Shown: piece after piece, positions 1 through 9,942 of the stretch
Numbering within the stretch: the stretch's first letter is position 1
Layout: each line of letters opens with the position of its first letter
Origin: Meandrina meandrites
Lineage: Eukaryota; Cnidaria; Anthozoa; Scleractinia; Meandrinidae
Assembly (NCBI GenBank): GCA_963693305.1
Contig: OY855909.1
Span: 5,134,241 to 5,198,240, forward strand
Reading direction: 5' to 3'
DNA: 64,000 nt
Notes under the pieces: generated by a model
Told to the model about the DNA's origin: nothing
Seen by the model: only the letters and a program-made list of their open reading frames with translations
Databases searched by the model: none
Translations under genes and position numbers: made by a program

Positions 1-433
1 TATCAAGTAATCGGTCATTATGGAACCAATAAATGTTTCTTGTGAACACTATGGGACGACTGAATAACACATCAATGTTGTCGCACACTAGTCTGCTTGT
101 AGAAAAAAAACCTAATCTTGCGTAATAAATGTATCTTTTTGAACAAGCGGTATTTTCATAGCTTTTATGAAGTATAATTGCTTTACTCAGTTTTTAGAAT
201 CGACTATGTTTCTGTAAATTACAACTAATAAAACTACATGGCATTGATTAAAATTAAACATTTCTGCATTTTCAGTTTCAGCCTTTGTGAATTGTTGAAA
301 AATATTTTGATCGCTATTGAAGCGGTGCCGTGTTGTACCTAGTAATGTGTATTCCAAAACGATGAAGCCCGTTCAAGATTTAGCGTGTGTGATTTTGCTG
401 TTTGTGGTCCTCTATTACATGATGAAAATATAC
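1..433. repeat. Left copy of a segmental duplication unit
   Basis: This stretch matches 3772-4204 almost base for base (offset 3771). After position 433 the match resumes with offset 4381, so copy 2 holds 610 bp (4205-4814) that copy 1 lacks. The first bases correspond to the last codons of the DIRS remnant that ends at 3781, so the duplicated unit very probably extends left of the window and includes that remnant. The match continues through the peptide gene to about 1950. Near-identity suggests a recent event or an assembly duplication. Confidence 0.85.
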
Positions 434-469
434 AAAAGCTACTATTGTGTTCGTGGTCTGTCGCCTTAG
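362..469 (+). pseudogene. Truncated small membrane peptide gene
   Basis: A 35-codon frame carries the family start (a K-P-V-Q-D version of SIQD) followed by one hydrophobic helix ending MMKIYK. The arginine-rich tail seen in the full-length members at 1069 and 36513 is missing. The codon matching the usual start ATG is GTG here; the first in-frame ATG lies five codons later. The frame runs into unrelated sequence because the 610 bp present in the sister copy at 4205-4814 is missing. It could still make a short membrane peptide, but I regard it as a broken copy. Confidence 0.55.
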
Positions 470-1068
470 TATTGTACTTATTCAATTGAACGTTTTTTGT
501 CTCGCTTACATGCGTTTGAAAAAAAAAACACACACACACACGCACAACACAATACAAGGCTCTAAGAACTGTAACTTGCTCGCCAGGTACGGCCCAGTTG
601 ATTCAGTTGCCGCGAAACTTCAATTTGGCGCACTATTATAAGAAAATTGCTAAATAACTTAAAGCTCAAAACAAGTTCAGAACTAATTTAAGAACTTTGT
701 TTTTTTTACATGCATAAATTTTCATTCCAGAGACGGTTTTTGAGACCCAAGCGATGGAAATGTTTCGCTTAAAGTCAGGTTTTTATTTACTTACTACTGT
801 TAATTAGTTAAAACAACTCAGTCAAGTGCCTGCGGGCTATAAATCCTAAATTGAATGGGACAAAGAGTGTCACCCACAGACTGATGATTCAGGGAAAACC
901 TTTATCATGACCCAACTCCCGCAATTTTTATTGGTTATTGTTGTGATAATTCTTTGCACTAAATACACTGTACACCGCAAACGGCCACTGTCAGTTGAAG
1001 GTCGAGTGATTTGGACAGTGCGGCTAGGCAGATCATCATATTCTTATTGAATCTATTCTGCTGGGAAT
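470..1068. other. Non-coding spacer upstream of peptide gene
   Basis: It contains a short (AC)n run near 528-545 and a block at about 436-700 that recurs at about 4340-4640 and 4818-5100. No credible coding frame is visible. The segment just before 1069 (about 1020-1068) resembles the leader of the gene at 36513. The kB-like promoter motif found upstream of the 22.26 and 36.51 kb genes is not present here. Confidence 0.5.
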
Positions 1069-1308
1069 ATGCATTCCATAACGGTGCCTTCCATTCAAGA
1101 TTTGGTGTGTGTTATGTTACTCTTTGTGATCCTGTGTTACGTGATCAGAATGCACAGAGCTCTTATGAATTGGGAACCGAGAGTGGATCATCAACAACCT
1201 GTAAGAGCCAGGAGACGAAACTACCGGAGGGGACTAAACGCAGAGAGAAACCATTACAATCATCGTGACAATCGCTATCCAACAGAACACGACGAACGGT
1301 ATGGTTGA
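1069..1308 (+). CDS. Small single-pass membrane peptide, family A (79 aa)
   Basis: Function unknown; I do not recognise the family. The 79-residue product has a short N-terminus (MHSITVPSIQD), a hydrophobic helix at about residues 11-27, and a strongly basic tail rich in R, N, H and Y that ends HDERYG. The positive-inside rule predicts N-out/C-in topology. The stop codon lies 4 nt before a likely donor (GTGGGT at 1313), and a matching acceptor (cttgcag) precedes 1525, so an intron follows in the 3' UTR. This is supported as a real gene by paralogues at 5450 (identical protein), 22257, 36513 and, more distant, 62601, in which the frame, helix and C-terminal D-E-R survive while DNA differs. No enzyme motif is visible. 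Confidence 0.7.
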   Translation: MHSITVPSIQDLVCVMLLFVILCYVIRMHRALMNWEPRVDHQQPVRARRRNYRRGLNAERNHYNHRDNRYPTEHDERYG

Positions 1309-2340
1309 ACAAGTGGGTATGAAGTTTTATTTTTCTAATTGAATGGCGCACATTTATTAAGCCTTTCATTTTTTTTTGTTTTACCTGTTTTCTTGTGGAG
1401 CGGGGCCGCCGGGATGCCACAGTGCCAACTTGACGTTAAATACGTCAAAATATATTTTATATTTCTGTCCTTCTTTTAATACCAGCCAGATTCTGAGACT
1501 TTTTCTACTATTTTTCTCTTGCAGGACGAAGAAAAGGATGTTCTGAGAGTAGAGTAGAGAACACTGGATTTTGCGGGAATTTAGCATCGCAGACTCACCG
1601 ATCCAACAGATGACAGCAGCGAGAGCCGATAGTTGTTGGACTGGCGATAGATGATCACTAAACATAGAATGCTGTACAAATTTTGCTACTTTACTGAATT
1701 GATGTTGACTACCCCGAATGCCGATTTATTATTAAGCTAATATTGACATTTCCGCAGATTACCACTTCCTGTGAGCTGCTTGCCACTGACTACACGTTAG
1801 AATAAGGCCTTCTCTTGATGTACCACTTTATTTTGCTTTCACCAGTTTTTATAATTGACAATTTCCATAAATAACACAGCTAATTAAACTGGTATTGATT
1901 AAAATTAAAAATTTCCGCATTTTGAAACCTTGTGAGTTGTTGATTTGTTGAAAACTGAAATGCTCTGATGGTATAAATTACACGTGAAGGGTTGCATAAA
2001 CAATTAGGGTCATAGTCGTTAAACATTGTTTGACATCAGGCTTTCTAATAACGTTTAAAACTTAAGAAAGTTTGAAAATGGATGCCACATGCGACTTATT
2101 CAGATCTCGGCTTTCGCCATGCACTTACAGAAGAAATATTTTTGTTCAGTTAAGGCCAAACAAATAGGTTTCTCCACGGACACGTTATCGAAGGCGCTTT
2201 CAGAGTATTTCTCTGTCCACATATACACAGAAAGATTTTAGTGATCATTTAATGTTAGTGTAAATCGTTTCTTGACTAGGAATACTCAAAAGCTTGATTT
2301 CTCAGAGCTCTTTTGAATGCTGTAACGGTTGGATACACTG
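1309..2340. other. 3' UTR intron, 3' exon and downstream non-coding block
   Basis: It holds the 3' intron (1313 to about 1524) and a 3' exon beginning GACGAAGAAAAGG at 1525, both conserved in every family A copy. A downstream block (about 1960-2330, with the phrase GACTTATTCAGATCTCGGC) recurs near 8150, 23335 and 37740. I see no coding frame. The block marks how far the ancestral duplication unit extends past each peptide gene. Confidence 0.55.
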
Positions 2341-2344
2341 GAAA

Positions 2345-2850
2345 ATTTGAACCATTTACAGACTTCATATAATGTCTGTAAATCCATAATTTATAGACTT
2401 CGTTTTTTCCCTTTAAAAACAAAATGTTAGTAAATTTATTTTACAGACATTTTATACAATTTTCCGATCTTATGTTTTTTAGAATGTCAATAAAATGTTT
2501 GTAAATTCAAGCAGCCATGTTAAGAGGTAAAGACTTAAAATTTACAGACTTCACAAAATCTCACAAGAATGTTTGTTATCTTCCGACCATTTACATAGCC
2601 AGCGTAGCGTAGGAGAGAAAGAACGCGTTCTTTCTCTGCTTCTGCTCCCCGCCGTCGCTTTGCTCGCGCGCTTGTTTTCTCGCTCTCCCTGACTGACTAG
2701 AACGCCAAGCTACGCTCAGTGTACGCTGGCTACCATGCATTTACAAAGATTTTATGACTAAGGATAGGTAACAAAATCTTTGTAAATTTACCAAAGCGGA
2801 ACATTATAAAATCTCCATAGCAAGACATCCCAAATCTCAATTCAATTCAG
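2345..2850. repeat. TTTACAGAC-rich repeat with nested insertion
   Basis: Variants of TTTACAGAC and its reverse complement GTCTGTAAA recur on both strands through this stretch, giving many small inverted repeats. It looks like an old inverted-repeat element that was later split by the MITE at 2596-2737. No coding frame. Confidence 0.45.
2596..2737. mobile_element. MITE with 8-bp target duplication (hAT-like)
   Basis: The ends are inverted: TAGCCAGCGTAGCGT at the left and ACGCTGGCTACCATG at the right. CATTTACA flanks both sides (2588-2595 and 2738-2745), an 8-bp target site duplication as in hAT elements. The left end seems to have lost about 5 bp of the terminal repeat. The interior has no ORF, so it would depend on a transposase elsewhere. 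Confidence 0.7.
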
Positions 2851-2949
2851 TAAGACATTTTAAAGTCCCTGATAATTGAGTGAAGCAGAGCAATGACAGA
2901 ATGGTAAAGTAACCTGAATACCCAAATTCCTCCGCCGTCGAGCATATAA

Positions 2950-3781
2950 ATGAATGTTGAAGGTCTGCCTGGCCGGCTTGATGCATTGTGCTATATTTCT
3001 TTTTTTCGAGAACTGGATGGGATGTATGTTTCTGTTAAGGTAAAATTAAATAGCTCCTTTCATCATTGGCAAAGCACACCAGAAGTTATATTGAGCGTCA
3101 TCAGACGTGGTTACAAAATCCCGTTTATTTTTACGCCGCCATCTCAGCATTACTCGAACAATGCGTCAGCTATTAATGAAGCAGAATTTGTTGGCGAGGC
3201 TATCCTGGAACTTTTGCTCGCCAATCGTGTCGAAGAATTATTTTCTCCACCTGATATCGTCGATCCGTTGAGTGTTTCAGTTCAAAGTAGTGGCAAGAAG
3301 AGGCTTATTTTGGATTCAAGGCACAGCAATTTGCATGTCTACAAACAGAAATTTAAGCGTGAAGGTTTGCATACCATTAAGAGCGCCTTTGCGAAAGACT
3401 ATTTTGTTTTTTCCTTTGATTTACAATTAAAGTCAGGATACCATCATGTGGACATATTACCTGATCACCGGAAATATTTAGCGTTCTCGTGGGATTTTGC
3501 TTGTAGCCATACAAGGTATTTCCAGTTTATTGTTTTGCCTTTTGGCCTTTCTAGCGCGTCTTATATTTTCACTAAGTTGTTAAAGCCTTTGGAAACGTAT
3601 TGGAGAGCGCAAGTCATTCCAATCGCCATTTTCTTTGATGATGGTGGTTGACGCGCACACGCTTTCGCGCGACCAGAATTCGCAGGCTGACTTCCTCAGC
3701 AGGATTGTTGATTTCGAAGATTATTCGCTACATGATGAAGACGTGTTTATAGTTTTTGAATTAATCGAGTGTATCAAGTAA
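2950..3781 (+). pseudogene. DIRS-type retrotransposon remnant (RT fused to RNase H end)
   Basis: The first part (2950-3651) reads as reverse transcriptase: a K-R-L-I-L-D block, Y-H-H-V-D, LPFGLSSA and a final FFDDGG that matches the catalytic Y/F-x-DD box. Directly after it, shifted by one frame (3650-3781), comes RDQNSQADFLSR, which resembles the C-terminal end of the RNase H domain in DIRS/Ngaro elements. Everything between has been deleted, so the copy cannot be active. The family call rests on the LPFGLSSA and N-x-Q-A-D-x-L-S-R style motifs. It lies exactly at the left edge of the duplicated unit, and the window start repeats its last codons. Confidence 0.75.
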
Positions 3782-4132
3782 TCGGTCATTATGGAACCAA
3801 TAAATGTTTCTTGTGAACACTATGGGACGACTGAATAACACATCAATGTTGTCGCACACTAGTCTGCTTGTAGAAAAAAAACCTAATCTTGCGTAATAAA
3901 TGTATCTTTTTGAACAAGCGGTATTTTCACAGCTTTTATGAAGTATAATTGCTTTACTCAGTTTTTAGAATCGACTATGTTTCTGTAAATTACAACTAAT
4001 AAAACTACATGGCATTGATTAAAATTAAACATTTCTGCATTTTCAGTTTCAGCCTTTGTGAATTGTTGAAAAATATTTTGATCGCTATTGAAGCGGTGCC
4101 GTGTTGTACCTAGTAATGTGTATTCCAAAACG

Positions 4133-4216
4133 ATGAAGCCCATTCAAGATTTAGCGTGTGTGATTTTGCTGTTTGTGGTCCTCTATTACATGATGAAAAT
4201 ATACAAAGCTGTTTAG
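4133..4216 (+). pseudogene. Short 27-codon member of the small peptide family
   Basis: The frame encodes only the family head and membrane helix (MKPIQDLACV..., ending KIYKAV) and then stops, so the arginine-rich tail is absent. It is the sister of the truncated copy at 362. As in that copy, the ancestral start codon is GTG and the usable ATG is internal. It may be dead, or it may be a minimal helix-only peptide. Confidence 0.5.
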
Positions 4217-4814
4217 AACTTGACATGCCCTCAGGCGTACTTGGCTAGCTTAGTTCCACAACAAAGATGCTTTCAAATGTTCTTCAAAGTTTGACAATTA
4301 TGCAAATTAACGTAGACATGTTTGTAGTTATTGGGTGTCTTTCGATGTGTCTTTTGATGATATTGTACTTATTCAATTGAATGTTTTTCGTCTCGCGTAC
4401 ACGTTTGAAAAAAAACACAAACACACAACACAAGGCTCTTATTTCTGCGGTGGTCTTAATTACTTATAATAACTGTTTAACTTGCTCGCCAGGTACAGCC
4501 CAGTTGATTCAGTTGCCGCGAAGCTTCAATTTGGCGCACTATTATAAGAAAATTCCTAATAATTTTAAGCTCCAAACAAGTTCAGAACTAATTTAAGAAC
4601 TTTGTTTTTTTAACTTACATTACTTACATTAATTTTTCATTCCAGACAGCAGGTATGGCACGGTTTTTGGGAACCACGCAATGGAAATGTTAAACTTTAA
4701 TTAAATTACTGAGACATGTTTAAATAATTCATAAAGTTAAAATAGGATTTAATGTAGAAATGCACACATTTTAGGTATCCTACTGATGAACGGTTACAAC
4801 AATTAGATATTTAC
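4205..4814. other. 610-bp segment present only in the right copy
   Basis: It includes a diverged repeat of the block at 436-700 (around 4340-4640). Unequal recombination between those two internal blocks would explain its absence from copy 1. A reverse-orientation relative of its first half lies near 28610-28800. No gene seen. Confidence 0.5.
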
Positions 4815-5449
4815 AGAAGCTACTATTGTGTTCGTGGTCTGTCGCCTTAGTATTGTACTTATTCAATTGAACGTTTTTTGTCTCGCTTACATGCGTTTGA
4901 AAAAAAAAACACACACACACACGCACAACACAATACAAGGCTCTAAGAACTGTAACTTGCTCGCCAGGTACGGCCCAGTTGATTCAGTTGCCGCGAAACT
5001 TCAATTTGGCGCACTATTATAAGAAAATTGCTAAATAACTTAAAGCTCAAAACAAGTTCAGAACTAATTTAAGAACTTTGTTTTTTTTACATGCATAAAT
5101 TTTCATTCCAGAGACGGTGTTTGAGACCCAAGCGATGGAAATGTTTCGCTTAAAGTCAGGTTTTTATTTACTTACTACTGTTAATTAGTTAAAACAACTC
5201 AGTCAAGTGCCTGCGGGCTATAAATCCTAAATTGAATGGGACAAAGAGCGTCACCCACAGACTGATGATTCAGGGAAAACCTTTATCATGACCCAACTCC
5301 CGCAATTTTTATTGGTTATTGTTGTGATAATTCTTTGCACTAAATACACTGTACACCGCAAACGGCCACTGTCAGTTGAAGGTCGAGTGATTTGGACAGT
5401 GCGGCTAGGCAGATCATCATATTCTTATTGAATCTATTCTGCTGGGAAT

Positions 5450-5689
5450 ATGCATTCCATAACGGTGCCTTCCATTCAAGATTTGGTGTGTGTTATGTTA
5501 CTCTTTGTGATCCTGTGTTACGTGATCAGAATGCACAGAGCTCTTATGAATTGGGAACCGAGAGTGGATCATCAACAACCTGTAAGAGCCAGGAGACGAA
5601 ACTACCGGAGGGGACTAAACGCAGAGAGAAACCATTACAATCATCGTGACAATCGCTATCCAACAGAACACGACGAACGGTATGGTTGA
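5450..5689 (+). CDS. Small single-pass membrane peptide, family A (79 aa)
   Basis: The protein is identical to that of 1069-1308: a short SIQD head, one hydrophobic helix at about residues 11-27 and an R/N/H/Y-rich tail ending in HDERYG. The ATG is the one shared with the paralogues at 22257 and 36513. A donor follows the stop by 4 nt and the acceptor of the 3' exon precedes 5905. From codon 30 onward this gene forms the first unit of the 834-bp tandem array, so its tail and 3' exon are present three times in succession. Function unknown. Confidence 0.68.
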   Translation: MHSITVPSIQDLVCVMLLFVILCYVIRMHRALMNWEPRVDHQQPVRARRRNYRRGLNAERNHYNHRDNRYPTEHDERYG

Positions 5690-8010
5690 ACAAGTGGGTA
5701 TGAAGTTTTATTTTTCTAATTGAATGGCGCACATTTATTAAGCCTTTCATTTTTTTTTGTTTTACCTGTTTTCTTGTGGAGCGGGGCCGCCGGGATGCCA
5801 CAGTGCCAACTTGACGTTAAATACGTCAAAATATATTTTATATTTCTGTCCTTCTTTTAATACCAGCCAGATTCTGAGACTTTTTCTACTATTTTTCTCC
5901 TGTAGGACAAAGAAAAGGATGTTCTGAGAGTAGAGTAGAGAACACTGGATTTTGCGGGAATTTAGCATCGCAGACTCACCGATCCAACAGATGACAGCAG
6001 CGAGAGCCGATAGTTGTTGGACTGGCGATAGATGATCACTAAACATAGAATGCTGTACAAATTTTGCTACTTTACTGAATTGATGTTGACTACCCCGAAT
6101 GCCGATTTATTATTAAGCTAATATTGACATTTCCGCAGATTACCACTTCCTGTGAGCTGCTTGCCACTGACTACACGTTAGAATAAGGCCTTCTCTTGAT
6201 GTACCACTTTATTTTGCTTTCACCAGTTTTTATAATTGACCATTTCCATAAATAACACAGCTAATTAAACTGGTATTGATTAAAATTAAAAATTTCCGCA
6301 TTTTGAAACCTTGTCAGTTGTTGAAAAATACTCTGATGGTAATTATGCAGCGCCACCCTGCATAATCTCTTGAGCTCTTATGAATTGGGAACCGAGAGTG
6401 GATCATCAACAACCTGTAAGAGCCAGGAGACGAAACTACCGGAGGGGACTAAACGCAGAGAGAAACCATTACAATCATCGTGACAATCGCTATCCAACAG
6501 AACACGACGAACGGTATGGTTGAACAAGTGGGTATGAAGTTTTATTTTTCTAATTGAATGGCGCACATTTATTAAGCCTTTCATTTTTTTTTGTTTTACC
6601 TGTTTTCTTGTGGAGCGGGGCCGCCGGGATGCCACAGTGCCAACTTGACGTTAAATACGTCAAAATATATTTTATATTTCTGTCCTTCTTTTAATACCAG
6701 CCAGATTCTGAGACTTTTTCTACTATTTTTCTCTTGCAGGACGAAGAAAAGGATGTTCTGAGAGTAGAGTAGAGAACACTGGATTTTGCGGGAATTTAGC
6801 ATCGCAGACTCACCGATCCAACAGATGACAGCAGCGAGAGCCAATAGTTGTTGGACTGGCGATAGATGATCACTAAACATAGAATGCTGTACAAATTTTG
6901 CTACTTTACTGAATTGATGTTGACTACCCCGAATGCCGATTTATTATTAAGCTAATATTGACATTTCCGCAGATTACCACTTCCTGTGAGCTGCTTGCCA
7001 CTGACTACACGTTAGAATAAGGCCTTCTCTTGATGTACCACTTTATTTTGCTTTCACCAGTTTTTATAATTGACCATTTCCATAAATAACACAGCTAATT
7101 AAACTGGTATTGATTAAAATTAAAAATTTCCGCATTTTGAAACCTTGTCAGTTGTTGAAAAATACTCTGATGGTAATTATGCAGCGCCACCCTGCATAAT
7201 CTCTTGAGCTCTTATGAATTGGGAACCGAGAGTGGATCATCAACAACCTGTAAGAGCCAGGAGACGAAACTACCGGAGGGGACTAAACGCAGAGAGAAAC
7301 CATTACAATCATCGTGACAATCGCTATCCAACAGAACACGACGAACGGTATGGTTGAACAAGTGGGTATGAAGTTTTATTTTTCTAATTGAATGGCGCAC
7401 ATTTATTAAGCCTTTCATTTTTTTTTGTTTTACCTGTTTTCTTGTGGAGCGGGGCCGCCGGGATGCCACAGTGCCAACTTGACGTTAAATACGTCAAAAT
7501 ATATTTTATATTTCTGTCCTTCTTTTAATACCAGCCAGATTCTGAGACTTTTTCTACTATTTTTCTCCTGCAGGACAAAGAAAAGGATGTTCTGAGAGTA
7601 GAGTAGAGAACACTGGATTTTGCGGGAATTTAGCATCGCAGACTCACCGATCCAACAGATGACAGCAGCGAGAGCCGATAGTTGTTGGACTGGCGATAGA
7701 TGATCACTAAACATAGAATGCTGTACAAATTTTGCTACTTTACTGAATTGATGTTGACTACCCCGAATGCCGATTTATTATTAAGCTAATATTGACATTT
7801 CCGCAGATTACCACTTCCTGTGAGCTGCTTACCACTGACTACACGTTAGAATAAGGCCTTCTCTTGATGTACCACTTTATTTTGCTTTCACCAGTTTTTA
7901 TAATTGACCATTTCCATAAATAACACAGCTAATTAAACTGGTATTGATTAAAATTAAAAATTTCCGCATTTTGAAACCTTGTCAGTTGTTGAAAAATACT
8001 CTGATGGTCA
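5538..8010 (+). repeat. Three tandem 834-bp units carrying the peptide tail and 3' exon
   Basis: Units start at GAGCTCTTATG at 5538, 6372 and 7206. Each holds about the last 50 codons of the family A peptide, the stop, the 3' intron, the 3' exon and downstream sequence. Only unit 1 is attached to a start codon and membrane helix; units 2 and 3 are headless. Units differ by a handful of bases; unit 2 matches the 1.5-kb copy at the acceptor (CTTGCAGGACGAAG), unlike units 1 and 3. Unequal crossing-over is the simplest origin. Confidence 0.85.
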
Positions 8011-8039
8011 TTATATATGCATCGCGCGTTGCATAAACA

Positions 8040-8790
8040 ATTTCAATGTCTGCCTTGAGGGTCATAGTTTAAAAACAGGCTTCAAAGTGATTTCTAGCGA
8101 GACACGAACGCTGAAAACTCAGGAAAGTTTGAAATTGGATGTCACATGCGACTTATTCAGATCTCGGCTTCCGCCATACACTTATTAGAAAAATGTTTTG
8201 TTTAGTTTTTTTTTTAAGGCCAAACAAGGAGGTTTCTCCACGAACACGTCATTGAAGGCGCTTTTGGAGTATTACTCTGTCCACACAAATGACACAGAAA
8301 GATTTTAGTGATCATTTAATTTTAGTGTAAATCGTTTCCTTCAACAGTTTGATTTCTTAGAGCTCTTTTGAATGCTGTAACGGTTGGTTACATACCGATG
8401 CACATCTGCCTTCGCATTCGCGCTGGTTACTTAGGAGATTTTACGCCTCGCCGAGGAAATCAAACTGGTCGACAACAAGTCCAGTGTGCTTTCTCGAGGG
8501 ATGTTTACATGTCATGGGCCAGCGAGGTAATTATTCCGGAATATTCGGGCACGGCCGGCTCATTTGTGCTGCCCGGTTTGGAGTTTTTTAAACGAGTTTT
8601 AAAGACCTTTTTACGTTTGTTTTCTCTGCATTACATCGATGATTTTAGCTGCTTCTACATTGATGTTTTGGTACATGGCTGGGGAGGGAGAACAATAGGA
8701 TTTTAGGAAGGTCAGTAATTGTAATCAGATTTTTCTAGCAATAAGACTTAACTGAAAAATTAACAAAGTAGCGTTTTTTCTTTATTTATT
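8040..8790. other. Non-coding block shared with 37.56-38.41 kb
   Basis: It matches the region downstream of the peptide gene at 36513, including CTGTAACGGTTGG near 8376 and 37974 and TCTAGCAA near 8736 and 38363. In the second location the pogo-like MITE at 38112-38306 replaces part of it. I do not support a gene here, although a 112-codon open frame exists at 8368-8706. Confidence 0.5.
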
Positions 8791-9239
8791 TGGATTTTGA
8801 GTCAACACCTTCATTTGAAGAAAAGAGTAGAACAGAATAAGCTGCGAAAGCAGTGGAGCGTGCAAGCAAATACAAAAAATAGCTGTTGAAAACACTTGAC
8901 GTGTGGACTTCTTTGTTTTAGAAATCACTTTCAATTTGCATGACTCCCGGAATGTATTTTTACTTTCCTTTGTTTAATTACGGCACCGTTCGTTGAATTA
9001 AAGTAGCCTGCAGAACAGGCTGTCTAGCGGCGCAGGGCAAAGAACAAAAACACCAGCGGGAAGCTTGAGACGAAAAATGAAACGTTATTACTTTTTATTC
9101 GTAGTGCATCCCATTCCGCTCTCTGTTCTGCGGGTTAAATGATGAACTATACAGCTGAGAAAATAAAACAGAATTTGGGACTCTAACATCGACTTTTCGT
9201 TCTCCGCCTGAGGATGGAAGAATAGGCGGTTTCTTATGA

Positions 9240-9313
9240 GTCTCTCTGTAGCTCAGCGGATCGGGCGCCCGCCAGATGGATGGGAGGTCATTGTTTCGAT
9301 TCCCGTTGGGGTC
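9240..9313 (+). repeat. tRNA-derived SINE head
   Basis: An A-box (TAGCTCAGCGG) and, about 45 bases on, a near-consensus B-box (GTTTCGATTCC) are followed by CCGTTGGGG. These are the internal RNA polymerase III promoter elements of a tRNA. The cloverleaf arms are imperfect and no convincing anticodon stem forms, so I read it as a SINE or tRNA pseudogene rather than a working tRNA. A sister copy lies at 47814-47888. Confidence 0.55.
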
Positions 9314-9782
9314 TTCGATTTTTTCTTTCCCCAACGCTTGTCACAAAATGAACATGAAATCTTTCTCTAGATGATTATAGACTGATGAACTCAGAAAGCA
9401 GTCGCTTTACTATTTCAGGTCAGATGCTGTGTCGCCAAACAGTGTTCGAGAGTCGCGAAAGCAGTAGCAGTTTGATATAAGCGATTTTGTGGTGATGTTT
9501 ACTATCTTAGAGGCCGAGAAGTGCTTTATATGAGTTATGCGATTTGCTGAAACATCAAGCGTTATCCTACTGCCTCTAGACTCTCCTGCCCCAGATGACG
9601 ACTTGACCATCATGTAACGAGAATGTTTATTGTAAAAGGCCTGCAAGAACGCATCAGCTTTGATTAGTTTTTTTAGTCCCTTGCGCGCATGGTTATCAAG
9701 CTGACTCTGTTACATCCAACAAATGAAAGTTTGGAAATTCAAACCGAAGATCCAGTTTGTCGAGGTTCCCGCCAAAAAACTT

Positions 9783-9886
9783 ACTTCCGGGTTAGCTTCC
9801 GGGTTCCGGGTACTTCCGTCATTTTCAATCACGACACCTCGGCAGACCCTGGGAACAAATTTGACAAACAAAATGCAAAATGGCGG
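9783..9886 (+). promoter_or_regulatory. TATA-less WDR25 promoter with ETS and YY1-like motifs
   Basis: Within 160 bp upstream of the WDR25 start there are ETS-type motifs (ACTTCCGG at 9783, CTTCCGG nearby, ACTTCCG at 9812) and a YY1-type motif (CAAAATGGCGG, 9876-9886). No TATA box is seen. This arrangement is common in animal housekeeping promoters. The same sites are kept in copy 2. Confidence 0.5.
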
Positions 9887-9942
9887 ATTGATCACCAAGG
9901 CTTTACATTTATTTGCTGATATTTTAACGACCCAAGCGAGGT

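Larger units (their letters stand above)
3772..6330. repeat. Right copy of the 4-kb segmental duplication
   Basis: It repeats 1-1950 in the same order: truncated peptide, AC-rich spacer, intact peptide gene, 3' exon. An extra 610 bp (4205-4814) is present here. Differences are a few single bases (for example near 5904), so the copies are recent or subject to gene conversion. Confidence 0.85.

Noticed and set aside
1163..1420. 85-codon minus-strand frame antisense to the peptide gene, repeated at 5544, 6378 and 7212
   Set aside because: It is the complement of the peptide tail and intron; it is repeated only because the DNA is duplicated, and it is shortened in the 36.5-kb copy.
8368..8706. 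112-codon frame before the WDR25 block
   Set aside because: It is not conserved in the related block at 37.96-38.35 kb and has no recognisable motif.
9240..9313. Possible working tRNA gene
   Set aside because: A and B boxes are present but the arms do not pair well and no clear anticodon loop is seen; a SINE head fits better.
9095..9334. 79-codon minus-strand frame overlapping the SINE head, also at 47651-47920
   Set aside because: It runs through the tRNA-derived repeat, a known source of false proteins.
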